Of a stretch of 39,925 nt of DNA, positions 25,712-33,636 are shown piece by piece (position 1 is the stretch's first letter; the number at the start of each line of letters is the position of its first letter). The position numbers and the translations under genes are program-made. The notes under the pieces are model-generated. The model was given only the letters and a program-made list of their open reading frames with translations, was not told where the DNA came from and did no database searches. Source of the DNA: Candidatus Thermoflexus sinensis (GTDB taxonomy: Bacteria; Chloroflexota; Anaerolineae; Thermoflexales; Thermoflexaceae); the NCBI GenBank assembly GCA_016842045.1, contig JAEVEY010000026.1, positions 1 through 39,925 of the forward strand, read 5' to 3'.

Positions 25712-27105
25712 ACGCCGCCCCGTTCGAACAGGCGATCGATGGCCTCCGCCAGTTCAGCCAGGTTCTGAACCTGGTGGACCGCAGCGCAGAGGGGAGCATA
25801 GAGGGGCATATCGCTGTCGCCGGTGCCCCAGAGCGAACGGGGCTCCGGATTTAACCAGAGGATACGTTTGGCACGGCGCCGGATGGCCTCAAAGCAGTCC
25901 AGCCGCGGGTCGTTATAGTTGTTCCGCCCATCCCCCACCACGATCACCGTGGTGCGCCGATCGACGGCGTCCATGTAATCCCGGCAGAAAGTGGCCAGGC
26001 TGTTCCCCAGATCGGTGTTGTAATGCCCCGGCGGGTTCTCCAGCAGCACCTGACGCACGGCCTCGTCGGGCCGGCGTTCCGTGAAGATGGGGGTGATCTC
26101 CACCAGATCGTCGATGTAGACGAAGCTGCGGGTGCGGCTGATCTGATCCTGGAGCAGGTAAATCAGGTGGAGGAAGAACTCGGAGCAGTGGCGCACGGAG
26201 GTGCTGAGATCACACAGGACAACCAGGCGGGGCTTGAGATGGCGACGGCGGAAGCGGAGATCAAAGGGGACGCCGGCGTGGCGCAGGTTGACCCGGAGGG
26301 TGGTTTTCGCGTCCAGGCGGCGGCCGTCGCCCCGCTTCAGGCGCAGGGCGGCCCGGGTGCGCAGCCGGGCGGCCAGACGGGCCACCATCTGGCGCATGCG
26401 CTGGAGATCTGCTGGTGTGAGGGCGTGGAAAGGCCGCTCCATTAATTCCGCCTCGCTGGGCTCCGGCGGGCGCTCGGCCAGCCGCTCCAGGGTGGCCATC
26501 CCCGCTGCCTGCTGGATCTGTCGGGCCATCGCCGCCCGGTTGGCCCGGATCTGCGCTTCCAGCTGCTGAAGGGTCTTTGCGTCCATCCCCGCTTCGGCCA
26601 GCATCCGCAGCAACGCGCGGATCATCTGTTCGAGCCGGTCATCCAGCCCCGCGCTCCGTTGCATCCAGCGCGCGAGGGCCGTTCGATCCGCCCACTCCTG
26701 GACCCGACGGCTCCCCGCATGGCGGGCCAGGGCCTCCAGCTCCTCGGGGGTGAGCGGGCGTCCCTCTAACAGCCGGCGCATCAGCGCGGCCAGCGAGGGG
26801 CCGAATTGCTGGGCCAGGGCCTGCAGGGCAGCCTCCAGGCGGCGCTGATCCTGAGGAGAAAGGCCGCTCATGGCGGGCATCATCGGAGGTTCGCCGAGGC
26901 CGAAGAAAAGCGGGAACAGCTCCTCAAAGATGGGGATCGCCCGGGCCTCTTTCACCAGCGCCGTGCGAAGGGCGGCTTTGAAGGTCTCGCGGTCCATCAC
27001 CCCAACCTGCTCCACAGCCCGGAGCGCGTCCGCCGACTCTGCAACGGAGACCCGCACCCCTGTCGCCCGCAGGGCTCGAACAAACTGGACGATCCGATCA
27101 TCCAT
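25708..27105 (-). CDS. CoxE-like VWA domain protein
   Basis: The 465-residue protein has a long helical Arg/Leu-rich N-terminal half (about 1-270) and a C-terminal von Willebrand A-like domain. The MIDAS-type motif is LCDLSTSVRH (about residue 306). A final IVVGDGRNNYNDPRLD segment lies near residue 400. CoxE-like proteins usually work with a MoxR AAA+ ATPase to insert cofactors or remodel a target. No MoxR gene or target oxidoreductase is adjacent, so the partner is elsewhere. The start has AGGAG 7 bases upstream. The gene is convergent with the Lrp-domain gene and overlaps it by 4 bases. Confidence 0.85.
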   Translation of the reverse strand: MDDRIVQFVRALRATGVRVSVAESADALRAVEQVGVMDRETFKAALRTALVKEARAIPIFEELFPLFFGLGEPPMMPAMSGLSPQDQRRLEAALQALAQQFGPSLAALMRRLLEGRPLTPEELEALARHAGSRRVQEWADRTALARWMQRSAGLDDRLEQMIRALLRMLAEAGMDAKTLQQLEAQIRANRAAMARQIQQAAGMATLERLAERPPEPSEAELMERPFHALTPADLQRMRQMVARLAARLRTRAALRLKRGDGRRLDAKTTLRVNLRHAGVPFDLRFRRRHLKPRLVVLCDLSTSVRHCSEFFLHLIYLLQDQISRTRSFVYIDDLVEITPIFTERRPDEAVRQVLLENPPGHYNTDLGNSLATFCRDYMDAVDRRTTVIVVGDGRNNYNDPRLDCFEAIRRRAKRILWLNPEPRSLWGTGDSDMPLYAPLCAAVHQVQNLAELAEAIDRLFERGGV

Positions 27106-27218
27106 GCCGCGGCTCCTGATGATGTGTTCTCATTCTGGCACGCCAGAGCATTCTCGTCAAAGATCCATGCGCTGCTGGGGGGAGCAAAATGCTCTGTTGC
27201 AAACCGGGAGCTCTATCT

Positions 27219-27320
27219 ACCCTCCTCCCCACACCGCGAAGCGGCGTGGGAGGAGGGAGGTTAAATATTTAAGGAGGGACGGGACTGCTTTTGGCGGTCC
27301 CGTCCCTCCCAAAACCCTGG
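27219..27320 (+). repeat. Family A-type double hairpin, copy A6 (no termini)
   Basis: A hairpin with a CCGC-GAA-GCGG centre (27222-27259), an AT-rich joint (TTAAATATTTAA), a second hairpin (27273-27288 with 27294-27309) and CAAAACCC repeat the order seen in copy A4. The terminal GTTACGCAG sequences are missing. The sequence CGATATGAGCCAA at about 27352-27364 is also found just outside copy A1 (128-140). The rest of the gap 27106-27375 holds nothing recognisable. Confidence 0.6.
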
Positions 27321-27375
27321 ATGGATTTTGAGCCCTTTTTCGCTTCGAAATCGATATGAGCCAAACCTCTTTGGG

Positions 27376-28488
27376 TCAGAAAAGAACAGGCAGATCCAGG
27401 AGGAAGGCGTTCCCGATCCGGATGCGGGTCAGCCCCGCGGCTCGAGCCGCTTCAACGGCCTCCCGGGCTTGGGCGGAGGATGTGCAGGGGAGGTCCGTCA
27501 TCTGAAAATGTGGGGCGAAGGCCAGCAGGGTATAGGGGATGTCTGGATCGATGGCGGCGATGAACTGGGCGATTCGATAAACCTCCTCCGCGTCCACGTA
27601 TCCCGGGATCAGAAGGGTGCTGGCCACCACTAAGGGCGGCTGGGGACGTTCCGGGATCCGCGCCGCCGCTCGCCGGAAGTTCTCTAAGGTCCGGCGGTTG
27701 CTGGCCCCGGTGAGCGCGATATGGAGATTCTCGTCGAAAGCTTTGAGATCGAATTTGATGCAGCCGCCGGTCTCCAGGGAAAGCTGAACGGCCTGATCAA
27801 GCAATTTGGGATGCATCATCCCGTTGGTTTCCCAGCAGACCCGAACGCCTTTCCGGGCCAGGAGCCGGCCAGCCGCCAGGGCATGCGGCATCTGAGAAGA
27901 GGGATCACCGCCGAAGAAGCATACGCAGAAGGTACGGGGGTTCGCGACCTCGGCCAGCTCCCTCGCGGAGATCAGGGGGTTCTGCTGCGGGGAGAGTTCC
28001 CGGAAATGCCAGTTCTGACAGAAAAGGCAATTGAAGGTGCAGGAGCCGTAGAACACGGCCAGGTTATGATCGCCGCGCCGATGATGACCTTCGCACACCC
28101 AGTCGGCCACACAGTTGGTCGGCAGAGGGTCCCGATACCAGTGCAGGAGGCCCCTCTCCGGGGTTCCAGCCAGATGAACCAGCCGGCCGTTCTGCACCGT
28201 CCGAAGGCCGCAATACCCGCGCTCTCCTTCCCCCAGGGTGCAATCCCAGGCGCATAAGCCGCAGCGGATTCCTCCCGGGGTATGGGGGGCGCTTGCGGGA
28301 AGACCAAACGCCTGCCGGACCCGACGGTGGGCCTCCCGGGCCAGAGGAAGGGCCTCCTGAGGGCGATCCCGGATGCAGCGCAGGCACACACCGATCGCCT
28401 CACTGACCGGCTGGGCGGAAGATCCGCACAACGGGCAGGCGGATGGCCGTCCTGGACGTCGAGCCCCTGGGGAATGCTTCCAGACCAT
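27376..28488 (-). CDS. Radical SAM protein (AmmeMemoRadiSam-like/PflA-like)
   Basis: The 370-residue protein has the radical SAM cluster motif CTFNCLFC (Cys150, Cys154, Cys157) and Gly-rich CFFGGDPS. The N-terminal part carries two further Cys groups: CPLC/CLRC (Cys18, 21, 35, 38), which looks like a zinc ribbon, and RCGLCAWDC with YCG, seen in the AmmeMemoRadiSam family. The AMMECR1 and Memo partner genes are not adjacent. I start at 28488 (MVWKHSPG), with GGAGAG upstream; the longer frame adds 29 residues without support. The substrate is unknown. It is transcribed alone, on the same strand as the acyl-CoA dehydrogenase. Confidence 0.83.
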   Translation of the reverse strand: MVWKHSPGARRPGRPSACPLCGSSAQPVSEAIGVCLRCIRDRPQEALPLAREAHRRVRQAFGLPASAPHTPGGIRCGLCAWDCTLGEGERGYCGLRTVQNGRLVHLAGTPERGLLHWYRDPLPTNCVADWVCEGHHRRGDHNLAVFYGSCTFNCLFCQNWHFRELSPQQNPLISARELAEVANPRTFCVCFFGGDPSSQMPHALAAGRLLARKGVRVCWETNGMMHPKLLDQAVQLSLETGGCIKFDLKAFDENLHIALTGASNRRTLENFRRAAARIPERPQPPLVVASTLLIPGYVDAEEVYRIAQFIAAIDPDIPYTLLAFAPHFQMTDLPCTSSAQAREAVEAARAAGLTRIRIGNAFLLDLPVLF

Positions 28489-28605
28489 CGTACCGACTCT
28501 CCAGCATCTAAAGACTCTATTCCCTAAATGGGAACAGACCGTTCCCCCCGGGTTTTCAGGCGGGCCCGTCATCATCCTGAGTGTTCTTCATCTCCCTGCC
28601 TGATG

Positions 28606-30060
28606 CTAAACGCGGAAACGTCGAAGCAGGGTGTCTGCAGTGAAGCGGGCGAGATCCCGGAAGAGGGGCTCGGCCTGGGCCTCCTGGGCGTCGGGCGGCA
28701 GACGCAGGTGCGCTTCCACCCGATCCATCATCTCCTCCAGGGTCCGGGGATCCGCCTCGGGGGCCAGCTGCTCCATCAGCAGGCGATGCGCTCCCTTCCG
28801 GGCCATTACCTCCAGGCCGTCCAGGATTTGCCGGTGGGGCGTGCCCTCCCAGATGGGGAGGATCATCGCCTCCCGCAGCCAGCGTTCCACCGGGTATTCC
28901 CCGAGCACGCCCATCCCGCCATGCACTTCCATCGCCCACTTTGCGGCCTGCACCGCCTGTTCCGCGGTCCAGTATTTGGCGAGATGGGTCAGAAGCCGGA
29001 AAAGATGATACCGGGGCGAATAAGGCGGCCGCTCCATCCGAACCTCATCCAGCATCTGAACGGAGGTCCAGGCCAGGGCGAATGCCGCCTGCAGCGTCCG
29101 GACCCGTTCCTCGAACTGGCGGCGCATCAGCGGATGCTCCAGGATCGGGCGGCCGAAGGCGACGCGGCGCTCCGCGAAGGTCAGGGCCTCGGCGATGGCG
29201 CGCTGCATGAGGGCCACGCTGCCGATGCTGTTAGCCACCCGTGAGACGTTGAGGGCCTCCAGGATCAGATAGATCCCTTCCTCCGGACGGCCCAGCAGAT
29301 AGGCCTCGCTGTCTCGAAGCTCCACCTCCCCGGTGGGCACCGCGCGGGTGCCGATTTTATCCTTCAGACGCCGGATGGTGTAATTCAGGCTTCCATCCTC
29401 TCGATACCGTGGGAGCAGGAAAAGGGCCAGCCCCCGGACTGTGCGAGGAGCTCCCTCCGGGCGGGCCGCCACCAGCGCCAGCTCCGCCCCCACATTGCTG
29501 GCAAAATACTTCTCTCCGGTCAGTTGCCATCGCGGGCCTCCCGGGCGGGCGATGGTCTCCACCGTGGCCCCGAGATCCGATCCACCTCCTGCCTCCGTCA
29601 TCCAGGTCGCCCCCTGCCAGACCTCGCCGTCCCGCCGGAGGAGTGGGGGAAGGAAACGATCCCGGAGCTCGGAATCCCCGTATTTATGAAGGACCAGGGC
29701 GGTGGCCAGGGAGACCGTGTAGGGGCAATAGAGACCGGCGTCGTAGAAGGCCGTGAGGTAGCCGATGAGGAACGTCGCGGGGAGCCCCGCGCCCTCGAAG
29801 GCGTGCCAGACCGCGCCGGCGCGGTAGCCCTGGAGCAGCATCCGGCGGTAATCGGGAGGATAGAGGATCTCATCCACCCGTCGGCCGAAGCGGTCGAAAG
29901 CGCGAAGCCAGGGTGTCCCCAGGCGGTCGATCATCATCGAGATGGCCTTCCCTTCGGCCTCCCACCAATCCTCCAGTTCCCGCAATTCCAGTTCAGGGGG
30001 AAGGGAAATGCCCAGCGACTGAAGGAAACGGGTCGGTGTGCGCAGCGCTTCCAGATCCAT
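28606..30060 (-). CDS. Acyl-CoA dehydrogenase, AidB-like
   Basis: This is a flavoenzyme of the acyl-CoA dehydrogenase superfamily. The 484-residue protein is longer than short-chain enzymes and matches AidB-like members. Diagnostic segments are WMTEAGGGSDLGA, LTGEKYFASN, RVAFGRPI, and the C-terminal LPIWEGTPHRQILDGL, where the Glu aligns with the catalytic base of classical enzymes. The start at 30060 (MDLEALRT) has GGGAGG 5 bases upstream; the longer frame to 30237 adds 59 basic residues and is unlikely. No electron-transfer flavoprotein or thiolase genes are adjacent. The substrate is not identifiable. Confidence 0.87.
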   Translation of the reverse strand: MDLEALRTPTRFLQSLGISLPPELELRELEDWWEAEGKAISMMIDRLGTPWLRAFDRFGRRVDEILYPPDYRRMLLQGYRAGAVWHAFEGAGLPATFLIGYLTAFYDAGLYCPYTVSLATALVLHKYGDSELRDRFLPPLLRRDGEVWQGATWMTEAGGGSDLGATVETIARPGGPRWQLTGEKYFASNVGAELALVAARPEGAPRTVRGLALFLLPRYREDGSLNYTIRRLKDKIGTRAVPTGEVELRDSEAYLLGRPEEGIYLILEALNVSRVANSIGSVALMQRAIAEALTFAERRVAFGRPILEHPLMRRQFEERVRTLQAAFALAWTSVQMLDEVRMERPPYSPRYHLFRLLTHLAKYWTAEQAVQAAKWAMEVHGGMGVLGEYPVERWLREAMILPIWEGTPHRQILDGLEVMARKGAHRLLMEQLAPEADPRTLEEMMDRVEAHLRLPPDAQEAQAEPLFRDLARFTADTLLRRFRV

Positions 30061-30376
30061 GGGCGCCTCCCGGAGGATAAGCTGTTTTCTGTCAGCTTGT
30101 TCGGCGACGGGCCTCGAATTCGATGGAATGGAGCTGGCGATGAAGCTACTCCTTCCAGCCCCTTCAGCCTTCCGGTCTCTTTCTCTCCTGCCCCTGGTCT
30201 TCCGGGCTACGGGAAGGGAGGGATCGAAAGTGCTCATCCCATGATAATTTTCCTCTCGCGATTCAAAAACCTGCCCCTCTTTCCGTTCGGCTTTGCCGCA
30301 TCGGGGGAGGGATTTCCTCTATCCGCAGCGCCCTCATCGCAGCGCTCCCAAGGGACCGCCTGATGCCCGGAGGCGA
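30061..30376. other. Divergent intergenic region without genes
   Basis: The stretch lies between the acyl-CoA dehydrogenase and the aspartokinase leader. The first part is the unsupported upstream extension of the dehydrogenase frame. The second part is pyrimidine-rich on the plus strand. I see no hairpin, repeat copy or convincing promoter for the minus-strand gene. Confidence 0.4.
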
Positions 30377-30404
30377 TTGACATGTTTTTTAATTCGCATA
30401 AAAT
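30377..30404 (+). promoter_or_regulatory. Sigma-A promoter of the aspartokinase leader
   Basis: A perfect TTGACA (30377-30382) and TAAAAT (30399-30404) are separated by 16 bases. The start of transcription would be near 30411, about 236 bases before the aspartokinase start, leaving a leader long enough for attenuation. Confidence 0.8.
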
Positions 30405-30429
30405 TTATGGCAACCTGATCCGAATACGG

Positions 30430-30561
30430 ATGAGCGACGGGATGGCTTGCGAGCGGATGTCCCAGAACATCTCCCTGGTGACGATGATGACGACCGGGAT
30501 GATGACCACCGGTTGGCGGGGTGGCCGGGGGGATGTTCGGGTTATGGTCCAAAGCCGATAG
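30430..30561 (+). CDS. Thr/Met-rich leader peptide of the aspartokinase attenuator
   Basis: This frame of up to 43 codons (in-frame ATGs at 30430, 30442 and 30457; stop TAG 30559-30561) lies 20 to 50 bases after the predicted transcription start. Ten consecutive codons at 30481-30510 read TMMTTGMMTT, holding five Thr and four Met; an ISLV run precedes them. Such runs of end-product codons before an amino acid biosynthesis gene are the signature of ribosome-mediated attenuation, as in the enteric thr operon. Ribosome sites before the three ATGs are weak, so the true start is uncertain. The ATG at 30382 has a good GGAGG but overlaps the -35 box, so it is upstream of the transcript. Confidence 0.72.
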   Translation: MSDGMACERMSQNISLVTMMTTGMMTTGWRGGRGDVRVMVQSR

Positions 30562-30624
30562 CGCGCTTTCCAACCCTGTAAGGAAACGACCCCCCGGCCG
30601 GAACGGTCGGGGGGTCGTTTTTTA
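30523..30624 (+). terminator. Transcription attenuator: antiterminator arm and terminator
   Basis: The terminator is a 14-bp GC stem (30586-30599 with 30605-30618) closed by a GGAAC loop and followed by six T (30618-30623). The ten bases GGCCGGGGGG at 30523-30532 are the exact complement of CCCCCCGGCC at 30590-30599, the ascending arm of the terminator stem. They begin 13 bases after the Thr/Met codon run. A ribosome stalled on those codons would leave this arm free to pair and prevent termination. A further CCACC/GGTGG pairing (506-510 with 520-524, in the 30 kb numbering) could form the early pause hairpin. Confidence 0.75.
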
Positions 30625-30646
30625 TCCCTGAATGGTGGAGGCAGCC

Positions 30647-32038
30647 ATGCGGGTGATGAAGTTCGGGGGGACCTCGGTGGGGGATGCGGCCCGGTTTCAA
30701 CGGGTGGCGGAGTTGATCGCGCTGCACCGCGCTTCGGATCCCCAACTGGTTGTGGTGGTCTCCGCGATGGCGGGCGTGACGGATGCGCTCATCCGGATGA
30801 GCCATCAGGCCGCTCGGGGGGAGCCGGATTGGATCCCGGAGCTAACTGCCGTTCGGGACCGGCATCAGGATACTGTTCGGGCGCTGGCGCTGCCCGAGGA
30901 GGAAGCACGAGCCCTGGAGGCGGAGCTTCGAGAGGGGTTTGAGCGGGTAGAGACCGTTCTCCGGGCCGTGGCCGCTTTGAAGGAATTATCCCCCTCCACA
31001 GCGGACCTTCTGGCCGGAATGGGTGAACGCTGGAGTGCTCGCATCCTGGCCGCGGTGCTGCGGGCCCGAGGCATTCCATCCCGCGCGATCGATGCGGACA
31101 CCTTCCTGGTCACCGATGATCGCTTCGGAGAAGCCTCCCCGGATCTGGAGCAGACCCGGGCGCGGGCGCGGGCGCTGCTATTCCCCCTCCTGGAGCAGGG
31201 GATCCTGCCCGTTGTGACCGGGTTCATCGGCGCCACTCCGGAGGGCCGGCCGACCACCCTGGGGCGCGGCGGGTCGGATTTCTCCGCCACCATCCTGGGT
31301 TACGCGCTGGACGCGGAGGCCGTGTGGATCTGGACGGATGTGGATGGCGTGATGAGCGCGGATCCGAAGATCGTGCCGAACGCCCGCACCATCCCGGAGC
31401 TCTCTTACATTGAGGCGGCTGAGATGGCTTACTTTGGGGCGAAAGTTCTCCATCCCCGCACCCTGCTTCCGTGTATCGACCGGCGGATCCCGGTGCGCAT
31501 CCTCAACACGATGAACCCGCAACATCCGGGCACCTGGATCGTCCCGGAGCCCCGGGGCAACGGCCGGGTGAAGGCAGTGACGCTGATCAAGAACCTGAGC
31601 CTGGTCACGGTGGAGGGCCGGGGGATGCTGGGGGTGCCGGGAGTGGCGGCAAGGACCTTCGCCACAGTGGCGGAATTGGGGGTCAGCATCCTGATGATCT
31701 CCCAGTCGTCCTCGGAACAGAACATATGCTTCGTCATTCCCTCCCCGGCGGCAGCCCAGGTGGTTCGGGCGTTGCGGAAAGCGTTCGAGCGGGAGATGGC
31801 CCGGCGAGACATCGAGGACATCTGGGCGATGGATCGGGTGGCAGTCATCGCCGTGGTCGGGGCGGGGCTGCGGGCGACGCCCGGGATCGCGGCGCGGGTC
31901 TTCAACGCCCTGGGGAATGGTCGCATCAACGTCCTCTCCATCGCCCAGGGGTCCTCAGAATACAACCTCTCTCTCGTGGTGGCGGAGAGCGAGGCGGAGG
32001 AAGCCGTCCGGCGCATCCATGCGGCGTTTTATGAGTAA
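30647..32038 (+). CDS. Aspartate kinase (monofunctional)
   Basis: The enzyme catalyses the first step of the aspartate pathway to Lys, Thr and Met. The 463-residue protein starts at 30647 (MRVMKFGGTSVGDAA), with GGAGG 5 bases upstream; 30632 is an in-frame alternative with a worse site. The kinase domain has KFGGTSV (residues 5-11), GRGGSDFSA and TDVDGVMSADP. Two ACT domains occupy about residues 310-460 and would bind an amino acid inhibitor. It is not fused to homoserine dehydrogenase. The class with this insert resembles plant, archaeal and ThrA-type kinases. The Thr/Met attenuator suggests it serves the Thr and Met branch. Confidence 0.94.
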   Translation: MRVMKFGGTSVGDAARFQRVAELIALHRASDPQLVVVVSAMAGVTDALIRMSHQAARGEPDWIPELTAVRDRHQDTVRALALPEEEARALEAELREGFERVETVLRAVAALKELSPSTADLLAGMGERWSARILAAVLRARGIPSRAIDADTFLVTDDRFGEASPDLEQTRARARALLFPLLEQGILPVVTGFIGATPEGRPTTLGRGGSDFSATILGYALDAEAVWIWTDVDGVMSADPKIVPNARTIPELSYIEAAEMAYFGAKVLHPRTLLPCIDRRIPVRILNTMNPQHPGTWIVPEPRGNGRVKAVTLIKNLSLVTVEGRGMLGVPGVAARTFATVAELGVSILMISQSSSEQNICFVIPSPAAAQVVRALRKAFEREMARRDIEDIWAMDRVAVIAVVGAGLRATPGIAARVFNALGNGRINVLSIAQGSSEYNLSLVVAESEAEEAVRRIHAAFYE

Positions 32039-32131
32039 CCGGTGTCTCCCCTTAAGGCTTTATCGAAAGGCCTTCGTTGGAGGAACTTTATCTCCTCAAG
32101 GGCCTTAGGGAAGCTTCTTAATCCCGCCCCC

Positions 32132-32160
32132 TTGACAAATTCAGGGCTGCCATATATACT
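32132..32160 (+). promoter_or_regulatory. Sigma-A promoter of the ROK regulator gene
   Basis: TTGACA (32132-32137) and TATACT (32155-32160) are separated by 17 bases. Transcription would start near 32167, about 25 bases before the GTG start. It is among the best promoter matches in the window. Confidence 0.82.
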
Positions 32161-32177
32161 TTGTTCAAAGAACTAAG
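32159..32177 (+). promoter_or_regulatory. Candidate operator overlapping the ROK promoter
   Basis: CTTTGTTCAAAGAACTAAG is a near-palindrome with 7 of 8 bases matching in the arms around a 3-base centre. It overlaps the end of the -10 box and the transcription start, a position where a bound repressor would block initiation. Autoregulation by the ROK protein is inferred. Confidence 0.55.
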
Positions 32178-32191
32178 TAAGAGATGAACGC

Positions 32192-33427
32192 GTGGGCCGT
32201 CCGCCGAAGGGCAGTCGGGATCTGATCAAAGCCATCAACCGCAACCTGGTTCTGAACCTTATTCAGAGCCGGGGTCCGCTCTCGCGCACGGACATCGCGC
32301 GGCTTTCGGGCCTGAGTCTGGCCGCGGTCTCGGAGATCACGGGCGAGCTGATCGCCACAGGGTTGATCCGTGAAGTCGGGACCGGGGAATCCAGCGGTGG
32401 CCGACGGCCGATCCTCCTCCGTCTCAACCCCCAGGCCGGCTTCGTAGTTGGGGTCAAGCTGATGAAACACGCCATCGCCAGCGCGTTGACCGACCTGGAC
32501 GCCAAGGTCCTCCATCATCGGGTAGCTCCCCTGAGGTCGGCCCGCCTGCCCCAGGTGCTTCGGGCGATCGTCCGGGCGGTGGAGGCCACCATCGACGAGT
32601 CCGGGGTGGAGCGCTCGCGGGTGCTGGGCATCGGGATCGGGATGGCGGGGATTGTGGATGGAGAGAGCGGGATCTGTCGGTATTCCCCCTTTTTCGGCTG
32701 GCGGAACGTCCAGATCGCCGAACCCATCGCGGCCCATTTCGGGATCCCGGTCTATCTGGAGAACGATGTCAACACCCTGACGATCGCGGAGCAGTGGTTC
32801 GGTTACGGGCGCGACGTGGATCATTTCGTGGTGGTCACGGTCGGGCGGGGCATCGGCGCTGGCATCGTCGTCAACGGCCAATTCTACCGGGGGGCTCTGG
32901 GCGGCGCGGGGGAGCTGGGGCATATCACGATGATCGAGGGCGGCCCTTTGTGCGATTGCGGCAAGCGGGGATGTCTGGAGGCCCTGGCCGCCGATCCGGC
33001 TGTTCTGCGCGCGGCGCGGACGGCCATCGCCCGGGGGGAGCCGACGCGGCTGGCCGAGGCGGATCCCCTGACGCTGGAGGCGGTGGTCGCGGCGGCCGAG
33101 GCGGGGGATGAATTGGCTCGGAAGCTGCTGGCCGATTCGGGCCGCTGGCTGGGGATGGGGATCGCGATCCTGGTCAACCTCCTGAACCCCCAACTGGTCA
33201 TCGTGGGCGGGGAGGGGGTGCGGGCCGGGGAGTGGCGCTTCGGGCCCATGCGGGAGGCTTTACGGGCCCATGCCTTTAACGGCCTGGCGGACGAATTGGA
33301 GGTTGTTCTGGAGCCGGCGGGGGACGAAACCTGGGCGCGGGGTGCGGCCTGTGTGGTGTTGGGGGAGCTGTTCAAGTCGCCCGTCCACCGACGAACCCGG
33401 GAGGACTGGGTTCCCATTCCCGCGTGA
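32192..33427 (+). CDS. ROK-family transcriptional repressor
   Basis: This 411-residue sugar-sensing regulator resembles NagC, Mlc and XylR. An N-terminal winged helix-turn-helix is at about residues 22-75 (GPLSRTDIARLSGLSLAAVSEITGEL). The ROK domain has GIGIGMAGIVDGE, ENDVNTLTIAEQWFG, GRGIGAGIVVNG, GELGHITM, and the zinc site CDCGKRGCLE. The GTG at 32192 is the best start; an ATG at 32184 is out of frame. It sits before a sugar importer and two glucan hydrolases, so it probably controls them in response to an imported sugar. Strong promoter and operator candidates precede it. Confidence 0.9.
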   Translation: MGRPPKGSRDLIKAINRNLVLNLIQSRGPLSRTDIARLSGLSLAAVSEITGELIATGLIREVGTGESSGGRRPILLRLNPQAGFVVGVKLMKHAIASALTDLDAKVLHHRVAPLRSARLPQVLRAIVRAVEATIDESGVERSRVLGIGIGMAGIVDGESGICRYSPFFGWRNVQIAEPIAAHFGIPVYLENDVNTLTIAEQWFGYGRDVDHFVVVTVGRGIGAGIVVNGQFYRGALGGAGELGHITMIEGGPLCDCGKRGCLEALAADPAVLRAARTAIARGEPTRLAEADPLTLEAVVAAAEAGDELARKLLADSGRWLGMGIAILVNLLNPQLVIVGGEGVRAGEWRFGPMREALRAHAFNGLADELEVVLEPAGDETWARGAACVVLGELFKSPVHRRTREDWVPIPA

Positions 33428-33448
33428 TGCGGTTTTTTTGGCTTCACT

Positions 33449-33471
33449 TTCTTACTTTAGCGAAATAAGAA
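33449..33471 (+). promoter_or_regulatory. Candidate operator upstream of the sugar ABC importer
   Basis: A 23-bp palindrome has perfect TTCTTA (33449-33454) and TAAGAA (33466-33471) outer arms and inner TTT/AAA arms around AGCG. It stands 22 bases after the ROK gene stop and 166 bases before the binding-protein gene. Related AT-rich palindromes are typical ROK targets. A promoter overlapping it (TTCACT 33443-33448, TAAGAA 33466-33471) is only a weak match. Confidence 0.5.
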
Positions 33472-33636
33472 TGTTCGATAGGGAGGTCACGAATCTTTTG
33501 CGTGTCCATTGGCCTCGGGGGAGGAAGGCGGGGCCTGGAGCCCTGACCATTCGGGGGGTAAGGGTTCAATGCGCTTCATGCTCCGCCCGACGGCTTGAGT
33601 CGGAAAGATCCGCATCAGCTCTAAAAGGAGGCCGCC

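Noticed and set aside
15123-27310. Multiple GC hairpins considered as a CRISPR array or tRNA cluster
   Set aside because: They are spaced irregularly over kilobases, have no unique spacers of fixed length, and lack the T-arm consensus of tRNA genes.
30382-30561. Longer 59-codon leader peptide beginning at 30382 with a good GGAGG
   Set aside because: This start codon overlaps the -35 hexamer and lies upstream of the predicted transcription start, so it cannot be on the leader mRNA from that promoter. If the promoter call is wrong it would become the preferred start.
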